Positions 9,323 to 19,342 of a stretch of 64,000 nt of DNA are shown here, one piece after another. The translations under genes and the position numbers were made by a program. The stretch's first letter is position 1, and each line of letters opens with the position of its first letter. The notes under the pieces were generated by a model, which saw only the letters and a list, made by a program, of their open reading frames with translations, ran no database searches and was not told the origin of the DNA. Origin of the DNA: Iningainema tapete BLCC-T55 (GTDB lineage: Bacteria > Cyanobacteriota > Cyanobacteriia > Cyanobacteriales > Nostocaceae); NCBI RefSeq assembly GCF_014698965.1, contig NZ_JACXAE010000050.1, positions 45,439-109,438 of the forward strand. Direction: 5' to 3'.

Positions 9323-10756
9323 ATGATAAAAATAAAATACCTCAAGTTATCCTTAGTCATTATCATGAGCGCGGTACTTGCATGTCAAAGTAGCAATCCC
9401 ACAAATACGAATAGCATTACCACAATGTATGAACGCAGTAATGAAAATTTTCCCAATCCCGAAAGAGGCTTTTTTGTTCGGTTTGAGCCGATTGGTAATC
9501 AGCCTTTTTCTCCCTTAGAACTCTCTAAAATACAAAAAGTTAGAAGTCAGAACATGACTTTAATTCGCCGGATTTACTTACTGGCAGAATTTAGAAACAA
9601 ACCGCTTTCTTCGTCTTTTCTGAAAATGGTTTCAAACGACTGTGAAATAGCCCGAAAAGCCGGAGTAAAAATGATTATCCGGTTCTCATACAATTGGCAG
9701 GGAGGTGGTCAAGATGCTCCAGTAGCTAGGATACTTTCTCATCTTGAGCAGTTAAAGCCTATATTTCGAGCTAATTATGATGTGATTAGCTTCTTGGAAG
9801 CTGGTTTTATTGGTTTCTGGGGAGAGTGGAATAAATCCTCAAACGGCTTACACAAAAACCCTGAGGCTAGAAAAGCAGTCTTGTTTAAAGCACTTTCGGT
9901 GTTACCATCTGAACGAATGGTTGCGCTCAGATATTCACATTATAAAAGGGATGCATTTAATAATGAAAATCCTCTTAGCCCGAAACAAGCTTTCAAGGGT
10001 ACTTATCGTGCCAGAACAGGTGCTCATAACGATTGTTTCTTAGCTGGTGTTGATGATTGGGGTACGTATAATAGTGTGGACTTGAATGAAATAGATAGGC
10101 AAAAGACATTTTTAAATCTTGACAACCGATATGTAGTACAAAGCGGTGAACTTTGTAATAGGAGTGAGTACGATGATTGTCCAAATGCTTTAAAAGAATT
10201 AGCACGAATGCGTTGGAGTGCATTAAATTTTAACTCTTCTGATGGGGTAGAAATTATCAAAGATTGGGAAAAGCAAGGCTGTTTGACAGAAATCAAAAGT
10301 CGTTTAGGCTACCGCTTCCGCCTTTTAAAGTCAGTAACCTCGTCTAGGGTGAAACCAGGAGGCAAATTTCTGTTGAACTTTGAAGTTATCAATGATGGCT
10401 GGGCTAGCCCCTACAACCCACGCAAATTAGAAGTGATTCTGCGTAATCGTAAAAATTCGAGAGAGTACTTTTTGCCAGTAAAGGATGACCCAAGAATGTG
10501 GATGCCCGGTACTACAAACGTCGTAAATATTACAGGTGGAATTCCGGCGAACATGCCAAAAGGAGAATATGAGGTGTTATTAAATCTACCCGACCCAACC
10601 CCCAAATTATATAATTATCCGGAATATTCAATCAGACTTGCGAATAAAAATATTTGGGAAGCATCTACAGGCTATAACTTTTTATTAAGAAAGGTATTTG
10701 TTAATACCAACAAAGGAGAAGACTATTCAGGCAAACAATTCTTTAAGTCTCGTTAA
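9323..10756 (+). CDS. Lipoprotein with DUF4874 and DUF4832 domains
   Basis: A 477-residue protein with a lipoprotein signal ending in the lipobox VLAC (Cys21), so it is probably anchored in a membrane facing the periplasm. The N-terminal part has the NPERGFF motif of DUF4874; the central part (GFWGEW, then the long segment to about residue 310) looks like a TIM-barrel-like DUF4832 region; the C-terminal 150 residues (FLLNFEVINDGWASPYNPRK) resemble a beta-sandwich. The function is unknown; its fold and place in a polysaccharide locus hint at glycan binding or cleavage. ATG 9323 is chosen over GTG 9320. Confidence 0.75.
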   Translation: MIKIKYLKLSLVIIMSAVLACQSSNPTNTNSITTMYERSNENFPNPERGFFVRFEPIGNQPFSPLELSKIQKVRSQNMTLIRRIYLLAEFRNKPLSSSFLKMVSNDCEIARKAGVKMIIRFSYNWQGGGQDAPVARILSHLEQLKPIFRANYDVISFLEAGFIGFWGEWNKSSNGLHKNPEARKAVLFKALSVLPSERMVALRYSHYKRDAFNNENPLSPKQAFKGTYRARTGAHNDCFLAGVDDWGTYNSVDLNEIDRQKTFLNLDNRYVVQSGELCNRSEYDDCPNALKELARMRWSALNFNSSDGVEIIKDWEKQGCLTEIKSRLGYRFRLLKSVTSSRVKPGGKFLLNFEVINDGWASPYNPRKLEVILRNRKNSREYFLPVKDDPRMWMPGTTNVVNITGGIPANMPKGEYEVLLNLPDPTPKLYNYPEYSIRLANKNIWEASTGYNFLLRKVFVNTNKGEDYSGKQFFKSR

Positions 10757-10794
10757 GTACTTACCCAAAATGATTACTAGCTGATGAGGTTACT

Positions 10795-11898
10795 ATGCGA
10801 CTGACTTTGGTAATCCCCTCTATGACCTCTGGTGGTGCAGAGCGGTCAATGTCAATTATGGCAAATTATTGGGCAGCCAAGGGACGAAAAATTACGCTTT
10901 TGACTTTAGATGATGGTTCAGAATCTCCCTTTTACAATCTCGAACCTAGCATTAAACATATACCTTTAGGAATAGCTGCGAATTCTGCCAATATTCTGAT
11001 TGCTATCCAGAATAACTGGCAAAGAATTCAGGTATTACGGTCTGCTATTATCAAAAGTCAGCCGGATACAGTAATTAGCTCCCTTCCTAGTACTAATGTT
11101 CTAACTTTATTGGCAACCAGAGGATTAAATATTCCAGTAGTAGTAAATGAACAAAATTATCCCTTGCTCGACAATACTGGTATCTGGAGAAAGATTTGCC
11201 AATTAATCTATCCTCAAGCTAACAGAGTTGTGTTCATAACTGAGAGAGCTTTGAATTGTTTTCCACCTAAAATAAAATCAATTTCAACTGTTATTCCTAA
11301 TCCAGCAGTAATAGTAAGTAATGAGAATTCATCAGTTAAACTATTAGATAAGCCTTCTCTAATTTCCATTGGGCGTCTTACCTCGCAGAAGGGCTTCGAT
11401 ATATTACTAAAAGCTTTTGCCAAACTAGAAAAAGCTCATCCTCAATGGACTTTGACAATTTTAGGCGAAGGAGAATTGCGTCCTGATTTAGAAGCCTTAC
11501 GTAATCAATTAGGATTACTTGAGCGAGTTAATTTTATTGGACGAGTAAAAAATCCTTATGATTTTCTTAAACAGGCAGATATCTTTGTTATGTCTTCTCG
11601 TTATGAGGGTTTTCCTCTGGCACTTTGTGAAGCAATGGCTTGTGGATTACCTGTGATTTCTACCGACTGTCCTAGCGGACCTGCAGAAATTATTTGTGAA
11701 GGTATGAATGGAATCTTAGTACCTAATGAAGACGTGTCAGCTTTAGCTGTAGCTATGGATCGTCTCATATCTGATCCAGCAGAGCGAGCTAATCTAGCTG
11801 CTCGTGCTCCAGAAGTAATTGAGCGCTTTAGTTTAGAAAAAATAATGGGTATGTGGGAAAAATTAATTAAAGAAGTAAACACTAACTGTATCAGCTAG
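10795..11898 (+). CDS. Glycosyltransferase family 4
   Basis: A 367-residue GT-B enzyme. It has the glycine-rich acceptor loop TSGGAERSMSIMA at the N terminus, the donor-domain start SIGRLTSQKGFDILLKAF, GEGELRPDLEALRNQLG, and the EX7E motif in YEGFPLALCEAMACG at about residue 270. It probably adds a hexose or related sugar to the lipid-linked repeat unit on the cytoplasmic face. Its C-terminal half closely resembles that of the product of 13457-14563. GAGG lies just upstream of the start. Confidence 0.9.
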   Translation: MRLTLVIPSMTSGGAERSMSIMANYWAAKGRKITLLTLDDGSESPFYNLEPSIKHIPLGIAANSANILIAIQNNWQRIQVLRSAIIKSQPDTVISSLPSTNVLTLLATRGLNIPVVVNEQNYPLLDNTGIWRKICQLIYPQANRVVFITERALNCFPPKIKSISTVIPNPAVIVSNENSSVKLLDKPSLISIGRLTSQKGFDILLKAFAKLEKAHPQWTLTILGEGELRPDLEALRNQLGLLERVNFIGRVKNPYDFLKQADIFVMSSRYEGFPLALCEAMACGLPVISTDCPSGPAEIICEGMNGILVPNEDVSALAVAMDRLISDPAERANLAARAPEVIERFSLEKIMGMWEKLIKEVNTNCIS

Positions 11899-11992
11899 TG
11901 GAACTAGATATATCTTTGTATAAAGCATTATGGATTAAAAGCGCTGATGTGAAAAAATTGATCCAAGCGCAAGCTGTAGGGAGCAAATATTA

Positions 11993-13363
11993 ATGAAAAA
12001 TCGGCAAACTCAAAGATTTTTTGATTACTGGAAGAAGCTAACAAGCGGCTCTACCAATCGCCAAATTTTGGGCGCGGCTATTACAGTTGGAATAGCAACC
12101 GCATTAGTAAAAGTGGCGGCTGTATTCAAAGAATTGGTAGTCGCTTGGAAGTTTGGTACTGCGGATGCTCTAGATGCGTTTTTAATTGCGTTGCTGGTTC
12201 CTGCTTTTATTACTAACGTCGTAGGTGGCTCTTTTAATGCTGCTCTTATCCCTACCTACATTAAAGTGCGAGAGCAGGAAGGTACAAAGGCAGCGCAAAA
12301 ACTTTTTTCTGGAGTCATAGTCTTGAGTTTGGCACTGCTGTTAATCACAACATTATTCATCGTGATGACAGCATCGCTGTATCTGCCCAGGATTGCTACA
12401 GGGTTCAGTGCGGAAAAATTAGGTCTAACTTTTCAGCTACTCTGGGCGATCGCACCAACTGTTGTGCTGTCAGGAATCATCACTTTATGGAGTGCTGTTT
12501 TGAATGCCGGAGAGCGTTTCGCTTTAGCTGCTGTTTCTCCAATTATCACTCCAGCTATTAGTATCTTATTTCTCTTACTGGCTAATTCTTGGGGTGTGTT
12601 TGCCTTGGTAGCTGGTTTAGTTTGCGGTGCAGTGCTGGAAATGATTGTTGTCGGAGCAGCACTACACCGACAAGGTATTTCATTGCTGCCAAAATGGTAT
12701 GGATTTGATGCTCACCAGCGTGAAGTAGCTAACCAGTATCTCCCCATGATTGCTGGAGCTTGTTTAATGTGCAGTGCAGGTTTAGTGGATCAATCAATGG
12801 CGGCGATGTTGTCACCCGGAAGTGTGGCGGCACTAAACTACGGTAATAGGGTGACGGCATTGCCAATTAATCTAACTACCACAGCTTTAAGTACTGCTGT
12901 CATGCCCTATTTTGCCAAAATGGTCGGTCATCAAGATTGGCAAAGTATACGTCATACACTTAAGCGCTACATGGGACTCGTATTTGCAATTACTGTACCA
13001 CTGACGGTATTATTGGTTGTATTCTCTGAACCTATAATTCAGATACTCTTCCAAAGAGGTTCCTTTACAGCTAACGATACTCAACTAGTAGCTCAAATTC
13101 AATCTTGTTTGGCTTTACAAATACCTTTTTATGTAGCAAATATATTAGTAGTTAGATTAATTTCTTCTCTGCAATTTAATCAAATATTAATGTGGGTATC
13201 TGGATATAATTTGCTAATAAATGTAGTTTTAAACTATCTATTGATCCAGTGGATAGGAATTAAGGGAATTGCTTTATCTACAAGTTGTGTATATGTCTTT
13301 TGTTTTTTCTACTTATTAAGTTTTATTATTAGAAAAATCCCCAAATATAATAATGTTGATTAA
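11993..13363 (+). CDS. MurJ/MviN-family lipid-linked oligosaccharide flippase
   Basis: A 456-residue polytopic protein with about 12-14 membrane helices. MviN/MurJ hallmarks include the conserved N-terminal region AVFKELVVAWKFGTADALDA, the NVVGGSFNAALIPTY segment and the later LNYGNRVTALPINLTTTA. MurJ flips lipid II, but homologues in polysaccharide loci are thought to move other undecaprenyl-linked units. Locus A has no Wzx of the ordinary type, so this is the likely flippase for its repeat unit. Whether it also serves peptidoglycan cannot be told from sequence. Confidence 0.88.
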   Translation: MKNRQTQRFFDYWKKLTSGSTNRQILGAAITVGIATALVKVAAVFKELVVAWKFGTADALDAFLIALLVPAFITNVVGGSFNAALIPTYIKVREQEGTKAAQKLFSGVIVLSLALLLITTLFIVMTASLYLPRIATGFSAEKLGLTFQLLWAIAPTVVLSGIITLWSAVLNAGERFALAAVSPIITPAISILFLLLANSWGVFALVAGLVCGAVLEMIVVGAALHRQGISLLPKWYGFDAHQREVANQYLPMIAGACLMCSAGLVDQSMAAMLSPGSVAALNYGNRVTALPINLTTTALSTAVMPYFAKMVGHQDWQSIRHTLKRYMGLVFAITVPLTVLLVVFSEPIIQILFQRGSFTANDTQLVAQIQSCLALQIPFYVANILVVRLISSLQFNQILMWVSGYNLLINVVLNYLLIQWIGIKGIALSTSCVYVFCFFYLLSFIIRKIPKYNNVD

Positions 13364-13456
13364 AATCAGGTGAAATTAAATGAATTCAAAAACTTGTTTC
13401 TCGGCTATTTCTAATCGGTTTGATATCTCTTTAACGATGAATTGTGGGAAAGAATG

Positions 13457-14563
13457 ATGCATTTAACATTAGTAACCCCATCTCTAGCATGTGGTGGTGC
13501 CGAGCGATCTGTGGTTTTGCTAGCTGAAGGCTTTGTGAAAAAAGGTTATCAGGTATCTCTAGTAACAATTTCTGGACAAGAAAAGGATTTTTTTAGAGTA
13601 CCAAGTGGAGTTAACAGATTAGCTCTGAACATAGATAGGATTTCACCAACACTGATTCATTCCTTGTGGAATAACTTGTATCGCCTTTCAATATTAAGAC
13701 GAACTATTTGCTCAATTCAACCAGATATAATTATCTCTACTTTAGATAGAACTAATATATTAACATTGCTAGCTCTCTTTAAGACCAAATATTCCATAAT
13801 AGTGAATGAGCAAAATAATCCAATTGCAACTGAAAACTTATGGAAGAAGTTGCGACGTTTAACCTATCCCCTAGCTACTAAAGTGGTTAGCTCAAGTCAA
13901 GGAGTTGATAACTATTTTCATTGGTTGCCAAAAACAAAAAGAACAGTAATCTACAACCCATTAGCAGCAGTTGAAGATAACCGAAGCACAATCAACTTAC
14001 CTAAAGGTGCCGATCCAAACAAAAAGTGGATTATTTCTATAGGACGCTTAACCTATCAAAAAGGTTTTGATATTTTATTAACTGCATTCCAAAGAATTGC
14101 TGACAAATATCCAGACTGGCAACTTTTAATCTTAGGAGAAGGGGAACTACGCTTAGAGCTTGAAAATCTTAGAGATAATTTAGGCTTAACTTATCAGGTT
14201 TTTCTACCAGGGTTGATCGACAATCCCTTCCCATTTTTAAAACAATCCAAGTTATTTGTCTTGTCTTCTCGTTTTGAAGGTTTTGGAAATGTCTTAATCG
14301 AAGCAATGGCATGTGAGCTACCAGTAATCTCTACAGATTGTCCTAGTGGACCACGAGAGATTATTCGTAATAATGTAAATGGAATTTTAGTACCGAATGA
14401 AGATATGTCGGCATTAGCCGCAACAATGGATCGTCTTATGTCTGATGGGGAAGAGCGGCAACGTCTAGCTACTCGTGCACCAGAAGGAGCGAAACTTTTC
14501 AGTTTAGAAAAGATAGTGGAAATGTGGGAAGCATTATTCAGTGAAGTAACACAAGAGAAATGA
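13457..14563 (+). CDS. Glycosyltransferase family 4
   Basis: A 368-residue GT-B enzyme with CGGAERSVVLLAEGF at the N terminus, SIGRLTYQKGFDILLTAFQR at mid-protein and FEGFGNVLIEAMACELPVIS carrying the EX7E glutamates. Much of the C-terminal domain (NGILVPNED.SALA..MDRL.SD) is shared with the product of 10795-11898, which points to local duplication. The start is either of two adjacent ATGs at 13454 and 13457; the second gives better spacing from GGGA. Confidence 0.9.
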   Translation: MHLTLVTPSLACGGAERSVVLLAEGFVKKGYQVSLVTISGQEKDFFRVPSGVNRLALNIDRISPTLIHSLWNNLYRLSILRRTICSIQPDIIISTLDRTNILTLLALFKTKYSIIVNEQNNPIATENLWKKLRRLTYPLATKVVSSSQGVDNYFHWLPKTKRTVIYNPLAAVEDNRSTINLPKGADPNKKWIISIGRLTYQKGFDILLTAFQRIADKYPDWQLLILGEGELRLELENLRDNLGLTYQVFLPGLIDNPFPFLKQSKLFVLSSRFEGFGNVLIEAMACELPVISTDCPSGPREIIRNNVNGILVPNEDMSALAATMDRLMSDGEERQRLATRAPEGAKLFSLEKIVEMWEALFSEVTQEK

Positions 14564-14643
14564 ATCTGGTTTACTTAAGGGGTAAACACATTTATTACCC
14601 TCTCTTTTAAAGTTTAAATACCTTGATTTTTACTTAAAAATTT

Positions 14644-15735
14644 ATGAAACGAATTGCTTTTTTTCTTCCTACTTTAAATGGCGGTGGTGCAGAGAGGGTA
14701 ACAGTTAATCTTCTCAAAGGAATGTTAGAACGCAATCTATCTTTAGATTTAGTTATAGCTACTGCTAAGGGACCGTTTTTGAAGCAAATACCTAAGCAAG
14801 TGCATGTAGTTGATTTGACAGCAGGACGGGTGATCAAGGCTATCCTACCTTTATCACGTTACTTACAACAACACAAACCCTGTGCGCTAGTGTCACATAC
14901 AAGTGATGCAAACGTGGTGACAGTATTAGCCAAAAAGCTTGCTCGCACAAAAACAAAATTGATGTTGGTAGAACACAATACCTTATCAGTTGATAAGTCA
15001 AAGTTATTCCGAGCTAAATTTGTACCACCGTTGATGAAATGGTTTTATCCTAGCGCAGATGATATCGTGGGAGTTTCTCAAGGCGTAGCTCAAGACTTGG
15101 AGTTGCAACTTGGTTTTCCAAAAGGAAAGGTTAGTGTAATCTACAATCCAGTTGTTGATCGTGAGTTGATTACTAAAGCAAAAACTCCCCTGAATCATCC
15201 TTGGTTTCAAACAGGCACTCCCCCTGTGTTTTTGGCTGTAGGGCGGTTAACGGAACAAAAAGATTTCCCAACTTTAATTAAAGCTTTTGCACTATTAAGA
15301 AAACAAAGATTAGCTCGGCTACTAATTTTAGGTGAAGGGGAATGTCGGGCTGAACTTGAGAGGATGATCGATCTTCTGGAAATCGCTAATGATGTCTCCC
15401 TACCTGGGTTTGTCGAAAATCCTTATGGATACATGCACAACGCTAGTGCATTCATACTTTCTTCTCTCTGGGAAGGATTGCCAACGGTGTTAATTGAAGC
15501 AATGGCTTGCGGTTGCCCTGTAGTTGCTACAGATTGTCCTAGTGGACCAAACGAAATTTTAGCAGGAGGAAAATATGGGCGTTTAGTGCCTGTTGGCAAT
15601 TCTGAAGCGTTGGCGGCTGCAATGTTTGAAGTGCTTGAGTCTCCTGTAAGTCGCGATGTATTATTGCAACGGGCAATGCATTTTTCTGTTGAGTCTGCAG
15701 TTTCTGAATATTTAGCACTATTGGGCTATCCTTAA
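14644..15735 (+). CDS. Glycosyltransferase family 4
   Basis: A 363-residue GT-B enzyme with NGGGAERVTVNLLKGM at the N terminus, AVGRLTEQKDFPTLIKAFAL and the donor-site segment WEGLPTVLIEAMACGCPVVA. It is the third member of a related trio (with those at 10795 and 13457) sharing the TDCPSGPNEIL block, but is more diverged. It is followed 39 bases later by the polymerase gene. Confidence 0.9.
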   Translation: MKRIAFFLPTLNGGGAERVTVNLLKGMLERNLSLDLVIATAKGPFLKQIPKQVHVVDLTAGRVIKAILPLSRYLQQHKPCALVSHTSDANVVTVLAKKLARTKTKLMLVEHNTLSVDKSKLFRAKFVPPLMKWFYPSADDIVGVSQGVAQDLELQLGFPKGKVSVIYNPVVDRELITKAKTPLNHPWFQTGTPPVFLAVGRLTEQKDFPTLIKAFALLRKQRLARLLILGEGECRAELERMIDLLEIANDVSLPGFVENPYGYMHNASAFILSSLWEGLPTVLIEAMACGCPVVATDCPSGPNEILAGGKYGRLVPVGNSEALAAAMFEVLESPVSRDVLLQRAMHFSVESAVSEYLALLGYP

Positions 15736-15774
15736 ATTTTCCTGAGCGCACAAACTAATTTAATAAAATTATAT

Positions 15775-17133
15775 ATGCTAGCGATAACTTACTTAGGACT
15801 AATAATTTTTATAGTTTTTTTTGAGATTACTCGCTCGAAAGAAACCAAAATCGATTTTTTAACTTTGTTTCATCTTAATTTTTGTCTTTTCTATGCTTTG
15901 CCTGGAGCTATTTTGGAGGCTTCATTAGGAACATCATCTTCAGCAACTCGGTTTAATAATGAATTTCAGGTAAGTGATTTACAAATTGCTTTGGCAATAT
16001 TTGGAGGATATTTTTTCATACTACTCGGCTTTCATTCAAAAACTGCTGAAAATTTAGGTAAAAAAATTATTATTAAATCCTCTAGTCCCACAAAAGTTTT
16101 TTTATATGCTGTGTGCTTACTCTTATTTGCTTGCTTTTCAATTTATATATACAGCTTGCAGTATGGTGGATTTATGGTTGCCATCTCAAAAGCAAATTTA
16201 ATCCGAGCGGGGGCAGAAGAACGTGGCATATTTTCCTTTTTTAAAAGGTTTATCTTGTGTTCATTTGTTTCTGCTTATTTATTAGGTTCTTACATATTTT
16301 GCCAAAAAATCAAAAAAGGAAAGTGGGCATACATAATTTTTGGTATTTCTGTCATTGCTTCAATTATTGCGTTTTTAATGTCAAGTTCTCGCGCACCCTT
16401 AGTCAACTTTATCCTCGTATTTTATTTAGGTTACGTACTGAAAACTGGAAAATTCTCCTGGTTGTTTACTATTTCTTTTACCTGGATTGCTGCTCTTTTT
16501 ATTTTTTATGGTAAAGCATTCTTTTTTAGTCTTACTGCACTACCGGAAGGATTTACTGCCTTTATTAATAGATTTGTAGAAGCAAATAATTCTCCAGATA
16601 GTTTAGGATTTAATGTTTACGAATTATTAAAGCAGAATTTTGCTTATCCTGTTGATTCACTATATGTGGCTTTTCATAAAGTGTATAATCCACGGCTTTT
16701 CGTCGATTGGTATTATTCTTTTATTTCTTTAGTTCCCGAAAAATTATCAAATATAGAGAAACCAGAAACTATTAGTGAAATAAATACTAGGTATCTGACA
16801 CAAGGAAATGAGTATGTCATACAACCCGGTTTACTAGCCTATGGAATTTATGTTATGTCATGGCCCGGAATGATGATTAATTGCATTGTATATGGATGGT
16901 TTGGTCGCTACGTTCAAAGTATTTTAAGCAATTATCTTCAAAAAATATTTTGGATGCCATTTATTTATATATTAATAATACAAATATGGATAGATATTCT
17001 GCTGGTAGGAGATCCAGTACTTTTGATCCAAATTAATTTTTGGTCTTTGACATCAATTGGTTTATTACTTTTATTAACTACAAAATTATCCATAATTAAC
17101 CAAATAATTACTTTGCCTAAAAGGCTGAAATAA
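15775..17133 (+). CDS. Wzy-type oligosaccharide repeat-unit polymerase
   Basis: A 452-residue membrane protein with about 11-12 hydrophobic segments and a large periplasmic-type loop near residues 270-350 (NRFVEANNSPDSLG...PEKLSNIEKPETI), the usual Wzy layout. Wzy proteins join lipid-linked repeats on the outer face of the inner membrane. Primary sequence is poorly conserved in this group, so the call rests on topology, the loop with a TRYLTQGNEYVIQPG stretch, and position among glycosyltransferase genes. The gene is more AT-rich than its neighbours. Confidence 0.72.
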   Translation: MLAITYLGLIIFIVFFEITRSKETKIDFLTLFHLNFCLFYALPGAILEASLGTSSSATRFNNEFQVSDLQIALAIFGGYFFILLGFHSKTAENLGKKIIIKSSSPTKVFLYAVCLLLFACFSIYIYSLQYGGFMVAISKANLIRAGAEERGIFSFFKRFILCSFVSAYLLGSYIFCQKIKKGKWAYIIFGISVIASIIAFLMSSSRAPLVNFILVFYLGYVLKTGKFSWLFTISFTWIAALFIFYGKAFFFSLTALPEGFTAFINRFVEANNSPDSLGFNVYELLKQNFAYPVDSLYVAFHKVYNPRLFVDWYYSFISLVPEKLSNIEKPETISEINTRYLTQGNEYVIQPGLLAYGIYVMSWPGMMINCIVYGWFGRYVQSILSNYLQKIFWMPFIYILIIQIWIDILLVGDPVLLIQINFWSLTSIGLLLLLTTKLSIINQIITLPKRLK

Positions 17134-17172
17134 AAAACATTAGAATACTAACTTAAGAGGAGAAGAGAACAC

Positions 17173-18318
17173 ATGAAAAACGCTTATTTTACAACTGGAC
17201 TTTACACTGGTGGCGCTGAAATGATGCTTTATCATCTCCTATCTAAGATGAATCGAGAGCGGTTCAGTCCGGTTGTGCTTTCTTTAATGGATGGTGGTAC
17301 GTTGAGCGATCGCATTGCCGCCTTAGGCATACCTGTTTATACCATCGGCATGAAACCAGGATTACCACCTACACCCGCTGCCCTTTGGCGGTTACTCCAC
17401 ATAGTGCATCACCTTAAACCCGATCTCATTCAAGGATGGATGTATCATGGCAATCTTGCGGCACTATTAGTAAGTATTTTTTCTTTCCATAAAATACCTG
17501 TTTTATGGGGAATTCATCATTCAATTAATTCCTTACAATCTGAAAAGAAAATGACCGCAATGATTATTAACTTTTCCGCCAGTATTTCTAAGTGGGCAGA
17601 GAAAATTATTTATGTATCTCACAATAGTAAAATTCAGCATGAAGCCATTAACTATTGTTGTAAAAATAGTTGTATAATTCCTAATGGGTTTGACACATCG
17701 TTATTTAAACCATCGCTTGAAGCTAGATTAAACCTTCGCTCAGAACTAGGTTTGTCCAATGAATCTTTTCTGATTGGTTTGATATGTCGTTATCATCCAA
17801 TGAAGGATCATGCTAATTTTCTTAGAGCAGCTGCACTGTTATTAAAGAACTTTCCCAATGTACACTTTGTTCTAGCTGGCACAGATGTTAATCAAGAAAA
17901 TCCTGGTTTGCAGCAGTTAATCAAAGAGTTGGGAATTGTGAATAACATCCACCTACTAGGAGAGCGTAAAGATATGCCTCGTCTCACTGCTGCTCTCGAT
18001 ATTGCTACCTCCTCCTCTGCCTTTGGTGAAGCATTTCCTTTAGTTATAGGAGAAGCAATGTCTTGTGGTGTGCCTTGTGTGGTTACAGATATCGGTGATT
18101 CAGCTTGGATTGTCGGCAATACAGGGCGAGTCATACCTCCACAAAACTCCGAGGCTTTAGCTAAAGCTTGGCAAGAGTTGATTCTTCTAGATGCAGAAAG
18201 TAAGGAAGCTTTAGGAAAAGCAGCACGCGCCAGAATTATTGAATCCTTTTCTTTAGAAACTGTTGTTACTCAATATGAAAAATTGTATGAAAGTGTGTTA
18301 ACTAAAAAATTCAACTAA
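17173..18318 (+). CDS. Glycosyltransferase family 4
   Basis: A 381-residue GT-B enzyme. The N terminus carries TGLYTGGAEMMLYHLLSKM; the donor domain has LICRYHPMKDHANFLRAA and the motif SSSAFGEAFPLVIGEAMSCG with the EX7E glutamates. The DDVP-like insertion GLPPTPAALWRLLHIV is common in this subgroup. AGGAGAAGAG precedes the ATG. It follows the polymerase gene by 39 bases. Confidence 0.9.
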   Translation: MKNAYFTTGLYTGGAEMMLYHLLSKMNRERFSPVVLSLMDGGTLSDRIAALGIPVYTIGMKPGLPPTPAALWRLLHIVHHLKPDLIQGWMYHGNLAALLVSIFSFHKIPVLWGIHHSINSLQSEKKMTAMIINFSASISKWAEKIIYVSHNSKIQHEAINYCCKNSCIIPNGFDTSLFKPSLEARLNLRSELGLSNESFLIGLICRYHPMKDHANFLRAAALLLKNFPNVHFVLAGTDVNQENPGLQQLIKELGIVNNIHLLGERKDMPRLTAALDIATSSSAFGEAFPLVIGEAMSCGVPCVVTDIGDSAWIVGNTGRVIPPQNSEALAKAWQELILLDAESKEALGKAARARIIESFSLETVVTQYEKLYESVLTKKFN

Positions 18319-18358
18319 AAGACAAAAGCTTACAAAAAATCAACAAAATTCTGAATTT

Positions 18359-19315
18359 ATGGCTAAAAGTATCGTTACCGGATCTGCCGGGTTTATTGGT
18401 TCTAATCTTGTAGAAGCATTGTTGCAACAAGGTGAAGAAGTCATTGGCATTGATGAATTCAATGATTACTACTCCCCGGTATTAAAGCGTAAAAATATTG
18501 CGCACTTGCAAAACCATCCTAACTTTCAACTAGTAGAGGGAGACATTCAGTTTTTAGACTGGCAGACACTCCTAACTGATGTTGACGTAGTTTACCATCA
18601 AGCAGCACAAGCAGGCGTAAGGGCGAGTTGGGGTCAAAGTTTCCGCGTTTACACTGAACGCAATATTAATGCTACACAAGTATTGCTGGAAGCGGCAAAA
18701 GATGCAAAACACCTGAAAAGGTTGGTATTCGCTTCTAGCTCTAGTGTATATGGTGATGCCGAAACCCTGCCCACATCTGAGGAAATATGTCCCCGGCCCG
18801 TTTCGCCTTATGGTATTACCAAGCTAGCAGCCGAGCAATTGTGTGGACTATATCATCAAAACTTTGGCGTACCGATTGTAGCCTTGCGTTATTTCACAGT
18901 TTATGGTCCCAGACAGCGCCCCGATATGGCATTTCATAAGTTTTTTCAAGCGGTTTTGCTGGGGGAGGCGATTCCTATCTATGGCGATGGTTCCCAAACA
19001 CGAGACTTTACATTTGTCAGTGATGCTGTCGCTGCTAATTTAGCAGCCGCCACCATACCTGAAGCTGTGGGCGAAATCTTCAATATCGGCGGCGGTAGCA
19101 GGGTGGTTTTAACACAAGTTTTAGACACACTTGCAGAAATTGTTGGGCGTACCGTGAAAATCAATCAGATTGAAAAGGCGATGGGAGACGCCCGTCACAC
19201 TGCGGCAGATGTCTCTAAAGCGCGGAAGATACTCGCTTATCAACCGCAAGTTTCCCTGAGGGAGGGTTTAATTCAAGAGTGGTACTGGGTTAAGGAGTTG
19301 TATGCATCCAAATGA
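18359..19315 (+). CDS. NAD-dependent sugar-nucleotide epimerase/dehydratase
   Basis: A 318-residue extended short-chain dehydrogenase. The Rossmann motif is TGSAGFIGSNLVEALL, followed by DEFNDYYSP, the catalytic serine region SSSSVYG and the YxxxK pair in YGITKLAAEQLCGLY. RYFTVYGPRQRPDMAFHKF matches the UDP-glucuronate 4-epimerase / UDP-glucose 4-epimerase group. It most likely supplies an epimerised hexose or uronic acid for locus A; the exact substrate is not determinable here. Confidence 0.92.
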   Translation: MAKSIVTGSAGFIGSNLVEALLQQGEEVIGIDEFNDYYSPVLKRKNIAHLQNHPNFQLVEGDIQFLDWQTLLTDVDVVYHQAAQAGVRASWGQSFRVYTERNINATQVLLEAAKDAKHLKRLVFASSSSVYGDAETLPTSEEICPRPVSPYGITKLAAEQLCGLYHQNFGVPIVALRYFTVYGPRQRPDMAFHKFFQAVLLGEAIPIYGDGSQTRDFTFVSDAVAANLAAATIPEAVGEIFNIGGGSRVVLTQVLDTLAEIVGRTVKINQIEKAMGDARHTAADVSKARKILAYQPQVSLREGLIQEWYWVKELYASK

Positions 19316-19342
19316 TTTGAATAAATATAAATAGGTATCAGC

